The position numbers and the translations under genes are program-made. From positions 62,001-126,000 of the forward strand of contig JAGFBZ010002349.1 of assembly GCA_018398805.1 (NCBI GenBank): a DNA stretch of 64,000 bases. The letters are read 5' to 3'. The notes beneath the pieces are model-generated. The model did no database searches and was not told where the DNA came from. It saw only the letters and a program-made list of their open reading frames with translations. Positions 12,411-24,779 of this stretch are shown here, piece after piece (the stretch's first letter is position 1; each line of letters opens with the position of its first letter). The stretch comes from Hirundichthys speculiger. Taxonomy: Eukaryota > Chordata > Actinopteri > Beloniformes > Exocoetidae.

Positions 12411-13534
12411 TAGCGGTGCACGATAACTATCGGACCGATAACAGGAAATTATGACGTCATCCCGATAAGTCCGATATCACGACGAATAGCCCCGATAACA
12501 TTTATATTTCTGTCAACACAGCAGTGTCTCGCTCCCTCTGAGCCTTGAATGACCGGCAGTGAATGTTATGTTCAAGTAACGTCGGCATAATCAGAAAAAC
12601 GATTACTCAATAAGGAAAATCAAGAATACCCCCTCATGCCAGAAAACAACTCGTTAACTCGGTCATAATTTTAGTAGTTGCTGACTTTAATTGATATTCG
12701 CAGTATTTCCCTCATGTTACACATAAAAAAGAAAAAAAATAGAAAAGGCTGAAAGAACGACTAGCAAACGAGGAAACGGAGGAATTTACGTTACACCTTG
12801 AATGCAGCCTGCAGCACAGCGCTGATCACAACAAACATGGCGGCGTGGAACTTGGTTAAAGTTTCAGAAGAAGATAGTTTGGTGGTTATTTGTGACGAAT
12901 CCTCCGAGTGAATTCTACGAGGAGGGAAGCACAAGCTTTAATACGTAAAACCTGATCAGCCACCTACAACATAACAATCACTTCCATGGAGTTTTGAAAT
13001 CGCGCTAACGTGAGCTAACGGAAGCTAATGCTAACGTGCGCAAGCCAGCAGCAGTCTCTCCTCTCCCTCATTCCTCTCATCTAAAGCTTCCATGAGATTA
13101 AAAAATAAAAAACAAAAACTACTGAACCTCATTTACTTTAATTAAAGGTATTAATTTAAATGGAACCACAAGCCAAAATCCTTTAAATGTTAATCTTTTT
13201 CAGTTAGTAATTCTGATGCATGTATTTCCATCAGTTCAAGGAGCCTTTATTTTTTATATCAGTCAGTAATGAACCTTATTTAAGTTAATGTGAGATATCA
13301 AATAGGTTTGTTTGATAGCTTTTAAGAAAATGTTTGAGAGGTTTAACAATAGTTTTATATTGGAATAAATAAATATCTGTTAATTTAAAAAGTCTAAATT
13401 ATTTTTGGTTTTGTTCATAGTATTGATGTAATGATCTTAGGTATATGTGTGTGTTATCAGTATCGGCCGTTTAGGAGCTGAAAGTTATCGGTGATCGGTA
13501 TTGGTTTAAAAAAAACAGTTATCGTACATCCCTA
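12411..13534 (-). mobile_element. hAT family A copy A3, full length
   Basis: 1124 bp, opposite orientation. Ends are TAGCGGTGCACGATAAC and GTTATCGTACATCCCTA. Flanks ATACAAAT and AAAAAAAT match at only 6 of 8, so the duplication is weak. The BED relic reads on the plus strand from ATG at 12837 to about 12981, with an in-frame TGA after SSE, and a further shift before the His-containing half. Confidence 0.85.
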
Positions 13535-14894
13535 AAAAAAATGTAATATCAAGGGTCCCTACTGTCTGCAAAAAAATAAATTAATAATAAAGTATAATTT
13601 TTCCACACATATCAGCGCAACTTTTTCTGATTTGAGGTACATGTCTCCATAAACACAAAAATAAAAATTCTGATCTGAGATTGTGTGACACGTTCTTTAA
13701 TTTTTCTCTTTCAATGAAAAGGTCACAGCTGAAGTACTGCAGGTTTCAGTATTGACGCTGTGACTTCATCTCCGTGTCAGAAGACCAATATTAACCAGTG
13801 AAACCAGTCCCAATGGGCTGCATGGGACCACCACTCTGCTCCAACAGTTCCATTTCTCTAAACCAACAACCTTGTAAGTATTGAACATATTCTGGCAAAT
13901 GGCAACTGCAATAAAACGTTCACCACATTTCCTTAAGTTCAGATATTTCAACAAGTTAAACAGAAACTGGGACGATGTTAAACAGCAATGACATGCCACA
14001 GAGCATCTCAGCTGATTGTTCCTCACGGCGTTCGGTCTTAAACTTTCTGTGTGACGTGTCCTGAGATGATTTACGGCGTGAACTGGCACAGTAAAACTAA
14101 AAATGTACTAAAATGAAGGCACGTTCCTCGTTTGCTAAGCTGTTTTGAAGACAAAAGGGGAACACTAATGCAAGGCAATATTTAATACTGGCAAGTTTTT
14201 CAAGAGAATATCTCAGCATTTTCTGCTTTTATTGGACAGTTGGATGATAAAGAGACAGAAAATTTATACGGAATGAAACAGCAATATTACATCATGAAAT
14301 ATAAGTCTTTTACTGGAATTGAATGTGGATCATCAAAATTGAAAAACCCTGTAAGTCATCTTGTTACCCAGTGGACAACTGCCACATACGACCACAGATG
14401 TTAAATCATTTAACCAAACCCTGTATGACAAACTACCTCTTTATTATTCTGCTAACAAAATGTGATTTCTTGCTTTTAGCCAGGAAAATGCTGATAACAG
14501 TATGCTGATCGTTTTGATAGATTAGGCCTGGATACATTTTTATGGGCTCCTTTGGTGAAAGAGAGCAACTGATATTTGGGGTTATGGGCAGTGAGCCCTG
14601 CCTTTTTATGATGCAGTAAAGATTATAACATGTTGACAAATGTATTTAATCTGTATATGAATGCTAAATAAATAAATAGCTCATTCTTGACACAAATGTC
14701 CAACTAATGAATCTGGATAGCCAAATATGTGCGTCCACACCTGGTGCAGTAAAGCTCAGACGAAACAACAAAGCACCTCAAAGTTACAGTCAAAGAAAAG
14801 ATTAACGGCAGTTTTGCAACATATATGCTCTGAAAAAAATGAAACTTTGATTTAATAAACAGGTCTTCCACCTTACACATAAGGTCCTGCCAAT
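13535..14894. other. No gene recognised
   Basis: AT-rich; the minus-strand frame at 13766-14089 shows no known domain. Confidence 0.5.
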
Positions 14895-15241
14895 ATGGGC
14901 AGTAGGGTTGAGCCGATACACTTTTGTGCCGATTCGATTCTCCTACGATTTTTGGGTCCCGAATCGATTTATATTGAGATTCTGATTAAATAAGTATTGC
15001 ATTTCGATTTTACTAAGTATTGTGATTTTTATATTTCAATTACTGAAATATACAAATCATATAATAATAATATTAAATATTATATTTATTATATGTAATT
15101 ATTGATTATTATATATAATATTATAATAATATATTATTATTATTATTAAATTATTATTTTAAGTATGAAATAATAATAAAAATATAAAGATTAAATACGT
15201 TTTAATATTTAAATAAAATGCGCAATTTCTGTAGTTTAGAG

Positions 15242-15466
15242 CAGAGGTCTTCAACCCTGGTCCTCGAGGCACCCTATCCAGCAGGTTTTAGATGTTTCCC
15301 CTTCTTCTTCACACCGTGATACAAGTGGCTGTGTCATCAACAGACTTGTGCAGACTTTGAGGACAACCTGATAACGACCATTAATTAAAATCAGGTGTGT
15401 TGAAGCTGGGAAACCTCTAAAACCTGCTGGATAGGGTGCCTCGAGGACCAGGGTGGAAGACCTCTG
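15242..15466. mobile_element. Element J, palindromic hAT MITE nested in I
   Basis: 225 bp with about 58-bp nearly perfect inverted ends beginning CAGAGGTCTTCAACCCTGG and ending GACCTCTG, and a perfect 8-bp duplication GTTTAGAG (15234-15241, 15467-15474). Non-coding foldback element. Confidence 0.93.
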
Positions 15467-15474
15467 GTTTAGAG

Positions 15475-15700
15475 GTCTTCACGGGTCCACTTTCATGGAC
15501 CCGACCCAGAATGGAGCCGTGAAAATTCGATCCCGAAACCAACCCGACCCGAGCTATTATCATAAGTTCGGGAGTCCAAACCTGAATGGACCCGCAATTT
15601 TTGGACCCGTAAACCGACCCGATCCGAGTAGTCTTTAGTTTCAGACCACGAACTGAACCGAGTTACCCGAATAGAACTGAGACAATCCAGCCTATAGTTG
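15475..15700. mobile_element. GACCCG-rich probable transposon end within element I
   Basis: Follows the J duplication with AGAGGTCTTCACGGGTCC and then repeated GGACCCG / GACCCGA motifs up to about 15630. This resembles the subterminal part of another short DNA transposon, but no matching opposite end was found, so it may be native to element I. Confidence 0.4.
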
Positions 15701-16153
15701 CTAATTTTAAAAGTTGTCTAGCGTTAAATAAAACTTGATTTTCTTACCTAAAGTTGTCTTCCTCTACCCGGTTCAGTTGCTACATAGGCTACGTGATGTA
15801 AACAACAATAAATCCACGTCGTTATTTTCTTTGCGGATACAGATGCTATTGGTAGCAACTGCTAACGCTAATAGCCTACACCGGTCAGGACGCGTCGTGA
15901 ATATGTTCTCATGCAGCGTTGTCATGTTGGTGATCCGTTGTGCTTTACAGCTGCCGGTAAACAAACCGGTAATAACACGCTACGGCAACACGATTGTTTC
16001 ATGACAAACACGCCACGTTAATGAATAATCATTTAACTGCCCGAGTCCTGACATTAGCTGCCACCGCCAATATCTTTAACTCTCCAGTAAACGCGGACCC
16101 AGTACTGTCAGAGAGCTCAGACCTCTCTGGGTGGTAGCGAAGGATGTTCCCCG

Positions 16154-16459
16154 TCATGTTCGTGGTGTTACCACAGTAAGAGATTTGACAACGCGACAAC
16201 GCTTACATATGGCTTTCCTCATATCGAGCTCTCCTGCCTCGTGCTTTTTATAAAAACCAAATAAAGTCCATACGTTTGATTTGAAGTGGGGCGGTGTGGG
16301 AAAGAGTTCAGACTCTGTGAAAGTACTCCGCTCGCTGCACTCCGCCATTTTGTCGCGTGAATTTGCCGGCATTCTGGTTACTATGGTGACACACGTGCTT
16401 CTATTTCCGGAAGTGTAGATGACAAAGAGACAGCGAGTGGAGTATTTCCACGGAGCCAA
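16154..16459 (-). pseudogene. BED zinc-finger fragment in element I
   Basis: Minus-strand frame. The informative part reads KSNVWTLFGFYKKHEAGELD, then AICKRC and a serine/threonine-rich break. VW..FGF and CxxC are the first half of a BED finger as found in ZBED/hAT transposases; the histidine half is lost. Residues before it are not recognisable. Confidence 0.65.
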
Positions 16460-16986
16460 AAATCGATTCGTGTATGAGAATCGATTTTTTAAAATCTCAA
16501 GAAAAAAATCGCGATTAATATAAAAATCGATTTTTTGGCCCAGCCCTAATGGGCAGCCAGCAGTGATTTAACATCAGGCTAAATGAAATGTAACAGCACT
16601 TCAATCAGGTTAAAAAGCTCCCTTTTAGTGAGATCAAAGATTTCAAACTTTACATGTACTGAGCTTGGGACCCTTCTCTTTAAAAGCTTCCTGGTCAAAG
16701 ATGATCAGAGAGCAGCCATACTTGAATTAACTCCTGTGTTTCAGGTTTAACGGACTCCCGAACCACCTGAAAGTTGACCAACTCCTCATCAAGAGTCTGA
16801 TAACGGAAACATTTCACAGTGGGAGTTTTTCCATCTGATGCCAGAAGAACGAGAGTTAGAAAGGTTTCTAGAAACAATCAACATGTGGAACTTTGGAAAT
16901 ATTGGGAAATAAGCACTAAATGTTCATTTATAAACATGAAATTGAACATTTTGTTTGGTCATAAGCGGAGATCCTAATATAACACA

Positions 16987-18096
16987 TAGGGATGCATGAT
17001 AACTGTTTTTAAAACCGATACCGATAATTGATAACTTTCAGCTCCTAAAGGCCGATACCGATAACCGATAACACACACATATATACCTAAGATCATTACA
17101 TCAATACTATGAACAAAACCAAAAACAGTTTTGACTCTTTAAATGAACAGATATTTATTTTTACCAAAGAAAAACTATTGCCAAGCCTCTCAAACATTTT
17201 CTTAAAGCTATCAAACAAACCTATTTGATATCTCACATTAACTTAAATAAGGTTCATTACTGACTGATATAAAAAATAAAGGCTCCTTGAACTGATGGAA
17301 ATACATGAATCAGAATTACTAACTGAAAAAGATTAACATTTAAAGGATTTTGGCTTGTGGTTCCATTTAAATTAATACCTTTAATTAAAGTAAATGAGGT
17401 TCAGTAGTTTTTATTTTTTAATCTCATGGAAGCTTTAGATGAGAGGAATGAGGGAGAGGAGAGACTGCTGCTGGCTTGCGCACATTAGCATTAGCTTCCG
17501 TTAGCTCGCGTTAGCGTGATTTCAAAACTCCATGGAAGTGATTGTTATGTTGTAGGTGTCTGATCAGGTTTTACGTATTAAAGCTTGTGCTTCCCTCCTC
17601 GTAGAATTCACTCGGAGGATTCGTCACAAATAACCACCAAACTATCTTCTTCTGAAACTTTAACCAAGTTCCACGCCGCCATGTTTGTTGTGATCAGCGC
17701 TGTGCTGCAGGCTGCATTCAAGGTGGAACGTAAATTCCTCCGTTCCCTTGTTTAGTCGTTCTTTCAGCCTTTTCTATTTTTTATGTGTAACATGGGGGAA
17801 AATACTGCGAATATCAATTCAAGTCAGCAACTACCAAAATTATGACCGAGTTAACGAGTTGTTTTCTGGCATGAGGGGGTATTCTTGATTTTCCTGATTG
17901 AGAAAATCGTTTTTCTGATTATGCCGACGTCACTTGAACGTAATATTCACTGCTGGTCATTTAAGGCTCAGAGGGAGCGAGACACTGCTGTGTTGACAGA
18001 AATATAAATGTTATCGGGGCTATTTGTCGTGATATCAGACTTATCGGAATGACGTTATAATTTCCTGTTATCACCGATAGTTATCGTGCACCCCTA
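16987..18096 (+). mobile_element. hAT family A, reference full-length copy (A4)
   Basis: 1110 bp from TAGGGATGCATGATAACTG to GTTATCGTGCACCCCTA, flanked by a perfect 8-bp duplication ATAACACA (16979-16986 and 18097-18104). The ends are rich in CCGATA on one side and TTATCGG on the other. Just inside the left end is one copy of ACTTTCAGCTCCTAAAGGCC, the unit that is massively expanded in copy A5. The antisense strand of the middle holds a decayed BED zinc finger: Met-Ala-Ala-Trp start, tryptophan near the start, one Cys of the first pair, an RGGKH motif, then after a frame change NLISHLQH. No catalytic DDE/RNase-H part is present, so it is non-autonomous. An 8-bp duplication plus BED finger plus TAGGG ends is typical of hAT. 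Confidence 0.88.
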
Positions 18097-18277
18097 ATAA
18101 CACACATATAAAACAAAAACTAAAATCTTTACTTTGATTTATTTGTATCACATTTTAATTGACTTTTATTTCATTGAACAGGAAAAAAAGCAGAATTGTG
18201 GAATAAGATGAAACATGAAAGAAATTATAAAATTTCTGTTCAACGTCTGCAACAGCTGGGATGAGATACATCCAAAG

Positions 18278-18401
18278 ATCATTTAAAAAGTCAAAACTAC
18301 TTTTGATTTTGTTCATAGTATTGATGTAATGATCTTAGGTATATGTGTATGTTATCAGTTATCGGTTATCGGTTTTAAAAAACAGTTATCGTGCATCCCT
18401 A
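18278..18401 (-). mobile_element. hAT family A solo terminal fragment
   Basis: About 124 bp matching only the left end of family A in reverse orientation (TTTGTTCATAGTATTGATG ... CAGTTATCGTGCATCCCTA). It lies 180 bp beyond copy A4 and points the opposite way. It may be a remnant of an older copy or the product of an aborted transposition. Confidence 0.8.
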
Positions 18402-19481
18402 ATTGTATTTGTTGGTTAAACTTTGTTAGTTCAAACATGTCTTTATTAAATTCCTGTTAATCACCACATATTCAAAAAGTTTCCAACTTTAAAAATTGAC
18501 AGGATCTGGCAGCGCCACGTTTGACCTTCCCACCTCTGCAGAGCCGGAGTGAAGGCTGCTGGGAAACAGACTAATCTATGAAGTCTTTGGTTTCAGTCGC
18601 TCCTGAGACCAGAGAGGTCCAGCTTTGTATCACTTTACCCAAACGACAGGCATCGATCTCTATAAAACCCCTTCCACCTCTCAGCTCTTGTCAGCCTCTT
18701 AAGTCTTCTTTACTCTTCTTTCCCTCTCATTGTCTTTCCTCCCTCCATCACTCTCAACCATCCCCCCCCCCCCCCCCCTCCCCCCAGCAGGTCTCAGACT
18801 TATTTCCACAGTGAATCCATTTCATCTCCACAGCCCCGGTTGATCTTCATCCACCAGTTTAATCCATCCAGTCACCCATCCAACCCAAATATTCAAAGAC
18901 GGTTAAGTTCTTTCATTTAAGACCATAATAGTGTTTCACAGTCGCTCCTTTCCTCAGAACCTGGGATTATCACCTAGGAGAAGTGCTGTTTGTGTGGGCT
19001 GGAGCACATGGAGCTATAATGTGTCCTTCTTTTTTTTTTATCTCTTCATAAACAAACAGCGGATGGTTAATTTTTTTTTTTTTTTTTTTAACTTTTCACA
19101 CCTTAAGGCATAAACAGCCCACACCCTGCTGTTGAGCACCATTTGAGGGAGATTACATAAGTGTAATAACGAGTGAAGAGGAGGCCGGGGAGGTAGAGGA
19201 ATATTAGCTGCTCTGGAGACTGGAGGAGGAAGAGGCAGGAGATCTTCTGGGCTCGGTTTAGCTCAGTCTCAGCCCACCATCAGCCCGGGACGGGAAACAC
19301 ACCGAGACCACGACGGCGGCTCGCGTGAGATGAAGAAACAAGACCATGAAATGTTTGTTGAAGCACAAGAAATGTATTAAGAAAAGTAATAAATAAAAAC
19401 AGGACACCGTCTGATAATCAGGAGACGAAGACCAAACGGCACAAAGAGTCTCTAAATGGCTGTTGGTTTATGTGTAAATGC
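18402..19481. other. No gene recognised
   Basis: Contains a C-run at 18763-18785, two T-runs (19028-19039, 19071-19090) and a GC-richer stretch at 19170-19340. No ORF of note. Confidence 0.5.
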
Positions 19482-19527
19482 CTCTTAGAACAACTGAATA
19501 ATGTGCATTGTTCAGTTGTTCTAAGAG
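19482..19527. repeat. Perfect 17-bp inverted repeat
   Basis: CTCTTAGAACAACTGAA (19482-19498) and its exact complement (19511-19527) with a 12-base loop. Confidence 0.95.
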
Positions 19528-19935
19528 CACAACTGAAAAATGTGCATTATTTTATTTTATTTTATATTATTGTCTAATGCAACTGCTTTATTCTTTACGA
19601 CCATTTACAACTGCACTACCTCTGTGTAATAAACACCTGCACACTTGCACACTTACCTTCCTGTTGGCGTTATACTACGCATTAGTAAACCATGTTTACT
19701 GAATATGTCTGCCGTTCCCTAGACTTTGTAAGTCTGTATATTGTTTTCTATATTGGTTTTATATTGTTTTTTTTTTTTGTTTTTTTTTTTATATATCGGT
19801 TTTATATATTATATTGTTTTTTATTATATTGTTTATATTATATTGTCTATAGTGCACTCTACTGAAGGCCTGCACCTTACTTTTCGTTGTACTTGTGACA
19901 ATGACAATAAAGAGAATCTCTATCTCTCTATCTTG
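19508..19935 (+). mobile_element. L2-like retroposon 3' tail
   Basis: T-rich sequence ending GCACCTTACTTTTCGTTGTA, CTTGTGACAATGACAATAAA and a (TCTCTATC)-type tail. This is the usual 3' end of fish L2-like LINEs or SINEs that borrow it. Starts just after a 17-bp perfect hairpin (19482-19527). Non-coding. Confidence 0.5.
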
Positions 19936-20202
19936 TTTGTCCGCCTGTGACCAGGTGTGGCGCCGTAGAGCAACGGAGGAGTGAGTCCAAACAAACCTTT
20001 ACGACCAGGGAAATGTTACAAACACGTTCAAAATCACCACAAACAACTTCTCTCACCGGAATATATCAGAAATTATTGACACAAGTACTAAAGATGAACA
20101 AACAACATTTGGATTAAAGATGCTGATATCTACAAAACTAGATGCCAACTAAAGTAAACATAAGCAAATGACCATGAAATAACATTTAAATATCAACATA
20201 TA

Positions 20203-21423
20203 GCCCCAAACTATGAATCTAAATGGAAATCCTTTGAAATTACACAGATAGATACTCCAATACAATGAATAATAGGAAATAAAAGCCAAGCTGAAAGACA
20301 TCATAAGAGCTTGAATCAATGGATTCAATTCACTCTTAAGCTATGGTTCAAAATATTGAGGAAGTTACAAATAGAGAAACAGGTAAGGGTCTTGAATTGG
20401 ATAGGATATGATCCAGAATTTGAACCTGCTAGGTTGGATGGGGTCTTCAAACAGTGGAGACGTCTAACTTCTTTCTGTTTACTCATCTCAAACAGTGAAT
20501 TTCAGAGTTTTAAGACAATTTCAGACACATTTGGGCTGGAAAAGCAGGATTTTAATAGATACCTGCAAGTCAGAGACTATTATATTAAAAAATTACAAAT
20601 CAAAGAGGAAAACAAATACAACTTGATTTCTATATTTCATGCTGCATACAAAAAAAAAGACAATAAAAAGTTGGTCTCAAGAATATATGGAAGTATACAA
20701 GGCTCCAGGAATCACTCTACGATACCCATCAAACAAAAATGGGAGAGGGAGTCAGAAACACAAATTTCAGAGGAGACTTGGATGGAGATATGTGAGACTC
20801 AAACAACCACTGCAAACTCACGATCATAGAGAGAGTTCGGCTGGAAGAATGTAGTGAGATTCTTTGTTACTACTAAAATAACCGCATTGCAAACGGCAAC
20901 ACAGAGCCGGGGCTTTTGTTGGAGAAAATGTGGAACCCCTATGGCTAACCATTTCCATGTCTTTTGGGCCTGCCCAAAAATCCAGCCATATTGGGGGGAG
21001 GTGGCTAATGAGATCAATAAAATAATGCAAGTGGAGTTAGACTACTCTTTTGTTACCTTATATCTTGGTAAAATGCCTGAAACACTCCTACACAAGGATA
21101 AATACTTATTGAAGATACTTTTGGCAAGTAGTAGGAAAGCTATAACCCGAAAATGGTTGCAAGTTGATCCTCCAACATTGGCCCAGTGGCGTGGGATTGT
21201 GAAGGAAATATACTGTATGGAAAGACTAACTTTTGTTTTAAGACTTGAGTTGGAGAAATGTATTGACCGCTGGGAAAAATGGATTGTGTATGCACTTTGT
21301 TTAGAATAGTACGACGTGATGTATGTAAAAATGTAATAAGATTTTAAATGTAACACCCATGATAACCTCATGTTCTTTGTTTTTATATTTCAAAAAAAAA
21401 AAAAGTTATAAAAAAAAAAATAT
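20203..21423 (+). mobile_element. 5'-truncated L1/Tx1-type LINE
   Basis: Flanked by a perfect 13-bp duplication ATATCAACATATA (20190-20202, 21424-21436) and ending in A-rich/TA-rich tail (21391-21423). Only the 3' part of ORF2 is present, as expected for incomplete reverse transcription. Same strand as most repeats, opposite to adgrb1. Confidence 0.92.
20311..21309 (+). pseudogene. C-terminal ORF2 relic of L1/Tx1-type LINE
   Basis: Two frames joined by a frameshift near 20830-20855. The first has LKLWFKILRKLQIEKQVRVL, DPEFEPARLDGVFKQWR and SFKTISDTFGLEKQDFNRY. The second has the Cys/His cluster FCWRKCGTPMANHFHVFWAC, PKIQPYWGEV and, near the end, DRWEKWIVY. Known: this is the region after the reverse transcriptase, ending in the zinc-knuckle-like segment of L1/Tx1 ORF2. 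RT and endonuclease are missing, so no activity is possible. Confidence 0.85.
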
Positions 21424-21436
21424 ATATCAACATATA

Positions 21437-21961
21437 AAAGTATGAAAATGGAGATGTGTGTGCACGCTTGCGTGTGTGTAACTAGATGACTACAAAAATG
21501 GCGGATGTGAATGTGTTACATCTAGAGTAGCTGGGCGCCAAGAAGAACCAAAGAAATCTCGGGGCCAAGATGGAGTGCAAGTGTGTGGTTAGTGTTACCG
21601 GCCTCAGGTCTGGGGAGGCCTGGGCCGGCAGCAAACATCTTTCAGTAGGAACTGGTTCAGTGGAGACGTGGTCCTCACAGGTCACCAAAGGAAAGAACCG
21701 TGGCACTTTTGCATTTTTGGACATCGGAGACAGAGAGAGCGAAGAGGGACGGCAATATTTACAGTCTGGCCTGAAGTGCTGCTTATCAGCAGGGACCTTC
21801 TGGTTTTTGGGGTTTAAAAGCCACTGAGAGCCCAGCTACATCACTTTACCTGGTTGTACAGTAATTTAGCCCTGCAAAGCCTTCTGGGGGTTTGAGTCAT
21901 TTTGAGGTTTCTTTCTCTTAAACATGTCCTCAAGCTTTGATGTAGGACTTCTATAACACAT
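21437..21961. other. No gene recognised
   Basis: Moderately GC-rich. Overlapping open frames exist on both strands at 21482-21827 but match no family. Confidence 0.45.
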
Positions 21962-22049
21962 AAATGGTAAACGGTAAATGGACTGCACATTATAGTGTTT
22001 TCCAGACACCATCATGGTGCCCCCAAAGCGCTTTACAATGGCCTCTCAG
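21962..22049. mobile_element. Dispersed repeat split by copy A5 (left half)
   Basis: AATGGTAAACGGTAAATGGACTG ... AAAGCGCTTTACAATGGCC is a common fish dispersed repeat start. Its continuation CATTTACACACACATTCATACACC resumes at 24668 after A5. Confidence 0.55.
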
Positions 22050-24660
22050 TAGGGATGCACGATAACTGTGTTTTAAAACGATACCGATAACCGATAACTT
22101 TCAGCTCCTAATGGCCGATACCGATACCAATAACCGATAACTTTCAGCTCCTAAAGGCCAATACCGATACAGAAAACCAATAACTTTCAGCTCCTAAAGG
22201 CCAATACCGATACCGATAACTTTCAGCTTCTAAAGGCCAATACCGATACCGATAACCGATAACCTTCAGCTCCTAAAGGCCAATACCGATACCGATAACT
22301 TTCAGCTCCTAAAGGCCAATACCGATACCGATAACCGATAACTTTCAGCTCCTAAAGGCCAATACCGATACCGGTAACCGATAACTTTCAGCTCCTAGTG
22401 GCCGATACCGATAACCGATAACTTTCAGCTCCTAAAGGCCGATACTGATAACTTTCAGCTCCTAGTGGCCGATACTGATAACCGATAACTTTCAGCTCCT
22501 AAAGGCCGATACTGATAACTTTCAGCTCCTAGTGGCCGATACTGATAACCGATAACTTTCAGCTCCTAAAGGCCGATACTGATAACTTTCAGCTCCTAAT
22601 GGCCGATACCGATACCGATAACCGATAACTTTCAACTCCTAGTGGCCGATACCGATAACTTTCAGCTCCTAGTGGCCGATACCGATAACCGATAACTTTC
22701 AGCTCCTAAAGGCCGATACTGATAACCGATAACTTTCAGCTCCTAAAGGCCAATACCAATACCGATAACTTTCAGCTCCTAAAGGCCAATACCGATAACC
22801 GATAACTTTCAGCTCCTAAAGGCCAATACCGATACAGATAACCGATAACCTTCAGCTCCTAAAGGCCAATACCGATACCGATAACTTTCAGCTCCTAAAG
22901 GCCGATACTGATAACTTTCAGCTCCTAGTGGCCGATACCGATAACCGATAACTTTCAGCTCCTAAAGGCCGATACTGATAACCGATAACTTTCAGCTCCT
23001 AAAGGCCGATACTGATAACTTTCAGCTCCTAGTGGCCGATACCGATACCGATAACTTTCAGCTCCTAGTGGCCGATACCGATAACCGATAACTTTCAGCT
23101 CCTAAAGGCCGATACTGATAACTTTCAGCTCCTAGTGGCCGATACCGATACCGATAACCGATAACTTTCAGCTCCTAGTGGCCGATACTGATAACCGATA
23201 ACTTTCAGCTCCTAAAGGCCGATACTGATAACTTTCAGCTCCTAGTGGCCGATACCGATACCGATAACCGATAACTTTCAGCTCCTAGTGGCCGATACCG
23301 ATAACCGATAACTTTCAGCTCCTAAAGGCCGATACTGATAACTTTCAGCTCCTAATGGCCGATACCGATACCGATAACAGATAACTTTCAACTCCTAGTG
23401 GCCGATACCGATACCCGTTAACTTTCAGCTCCTAAAGGCCGATACTGATAACCGATAACTTTCAGCTCCTAAAGGCTAATACCGATACAGATAACCGATA
23501 ACACACACATATACCTAAGATCATTACATCAATACTATGAACAAAACCAAAAATAGTTTTGACTCTTTAAATGAACAGATATTTATTTTTTTACAATGAA
23601 AAACTGTTGGAAGCCTCTCAAACATTTAAACATTTTCGTAAAGCTATCAAACAAACCTATTTGATATCTCACATTAACTTAAATAAGGTTCATTACTGAC
23701 TGATATAAAAAATAAAGGCTCCTTGAACTGATGGAAATACATGCATCAGAATTACTAACTGAAAAAATTAATTCCTCAATGACAATAAAAAATAATGCAC
23801 AGGTCATAATGTACTGACACAAGTTAGACTTGTCTGGGTAAATAAACTAAAAAAGTGCACTCCATAGTAACAAAGAAATTATGTGTAAAGGATTTTGGCT
23901 TGTGATTTCATTCAAATGAATGCCTTTAATTAAAGTAAATGAGGTTTAGTAGTTTTTTTTTTTTTTTTAATCTCATGGAAGCTTTAGATGAGAGAGATGA
24001 TGGGGGGGGAAGCGGAGGGGTTGACTTGGTGCTGGCTTGCTCACGTTAGCTCATGTTAGCTCCTGTTAGCGCCATTTCTAAACTCCATGGAAGTGACGGT
24101 TATGTTTCAGGTGGCTGATCAGGTTTGACGTATTAAAGCTTGTGGTATTTTTCCCTCCTTCGCTTGGAGCATTTGTCACAAATAACCAGCGAACTATCTT
24201 CCACTGAAACTTTAACGAAGTTCTACATCATCGCCGCCATGTTTGTTTATTTTTATCAGCGCACTGTTCCGTAATGCTGCATTCAAGGTGTAATGTAAAT
24301 TCCTCCGTTCCCTCGTTTGCTAGTCGTTCTTTCGGCCTTTTCTATTTTTTTTCTTTTTTTATGTGTAACATGAGGGAAAATACTGCGAATATCAATTCAA
24401 GTCAGCAACTACTAAAATTATGACAGAGTTAACGAGTTGTTTTCTGGCATGAGGGGGTATTCTTGATTTTCCTGATTGAGTAATCGTTTTTCTGATTATG
24501 CAGACGTCACTTGAACACAACATTCACTGTTGGTCATTCAAGGCTCAGAGGGAGCGAGACACTGCTGTGTTGACAGAAATATAAATGTTATCGGGGCTAT
24601 TCGTCGTGATATCGGACTTATCGGGATGACGTCATAATTTCCTGTTATCGTGCATCCCTA
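22050..24660 (+). mobile_element. hAT family A copy A5 with giant subterminal array
   Basis: 2611 bp, more than twice the 1110-bp reference. It begins TAGGGATGCACGATAACTG and ends GTTATCGTGCATCCCTA, with flanks CCTCTCAG and CCTCTCAT (7 of 8). All extra length is a tandem array at 22063-23490. The rest is ordinary family A, more diverged than other copies in the BED relic region (24000-24300), including a short insertion near the ATG. It sits in an older dispersed repeat whose halves are at 21962-22049 and 24661-24720. Confidence 0.87.
22063..23490 (+). repeat. Subterminal minisatellite, about 38 units
   Basis: Counting the CTCCTA core gives about 38 units. Each is ACTTTCAGCTCCTAAAGGCCGATACTGATA or a variant, with spacer variation in the number of CCGATA hexamers, so units of about 30 and 37 bp alternate, together a 67-bp higher-order pattern. 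Two main variants are CTCCTAAAGG and CTCCTAGTGG. The left portion uses CCAATACC, the right portion CCGATACT, which shows blockwise homogenisation. Other family A copies keep zero or one unit. Confidence 0.95.
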
Positions 24661-24779
24661 CCTCTCATTTACACACACATTCATACACCACATGGTGTCT
24701 GGCCCAACATAACTTTTTCGCTAATTTAAACCGGAGGGATTTTTTTTATTTTATTTTTTTTATGAAATCATGTGGACAA

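Larger units (their letters stand above)
14903..16548 (-). mobile_element. Element I (BED-bearing hAT) with nested J
   Basis: 1646 bp with perfect 8-bp duplication ATGGGCAG (14895-14902, 16549-16556). Ends TAGGGTTGAGCCGATAC and GGCCCAGCCCTA, with subterminal AATCGATT motifs. Contents: AT-rich DNA, element J (15242-15466), a GACCCG-rich stretch, and on the minus strand a BED finger start. No transposase core. Confidence 0.9.

Noticed and set aside
18578..18814. Serine/proline-rich frame
   Set aside because: Ends in a C-run and shows no family resemblance.
21482..21827. Possible small gene on either strand
   Set aside because: Both strands are open over the same bases and neither matches a family or has convincing signals.
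22063..23490. Regularly spaced repeats resembling a CRISPR array or centromeric satellite
   Set aside because: Units are contiguous with no unique spacers, and the array lies inside the left end of an hAT element in a fish genome.
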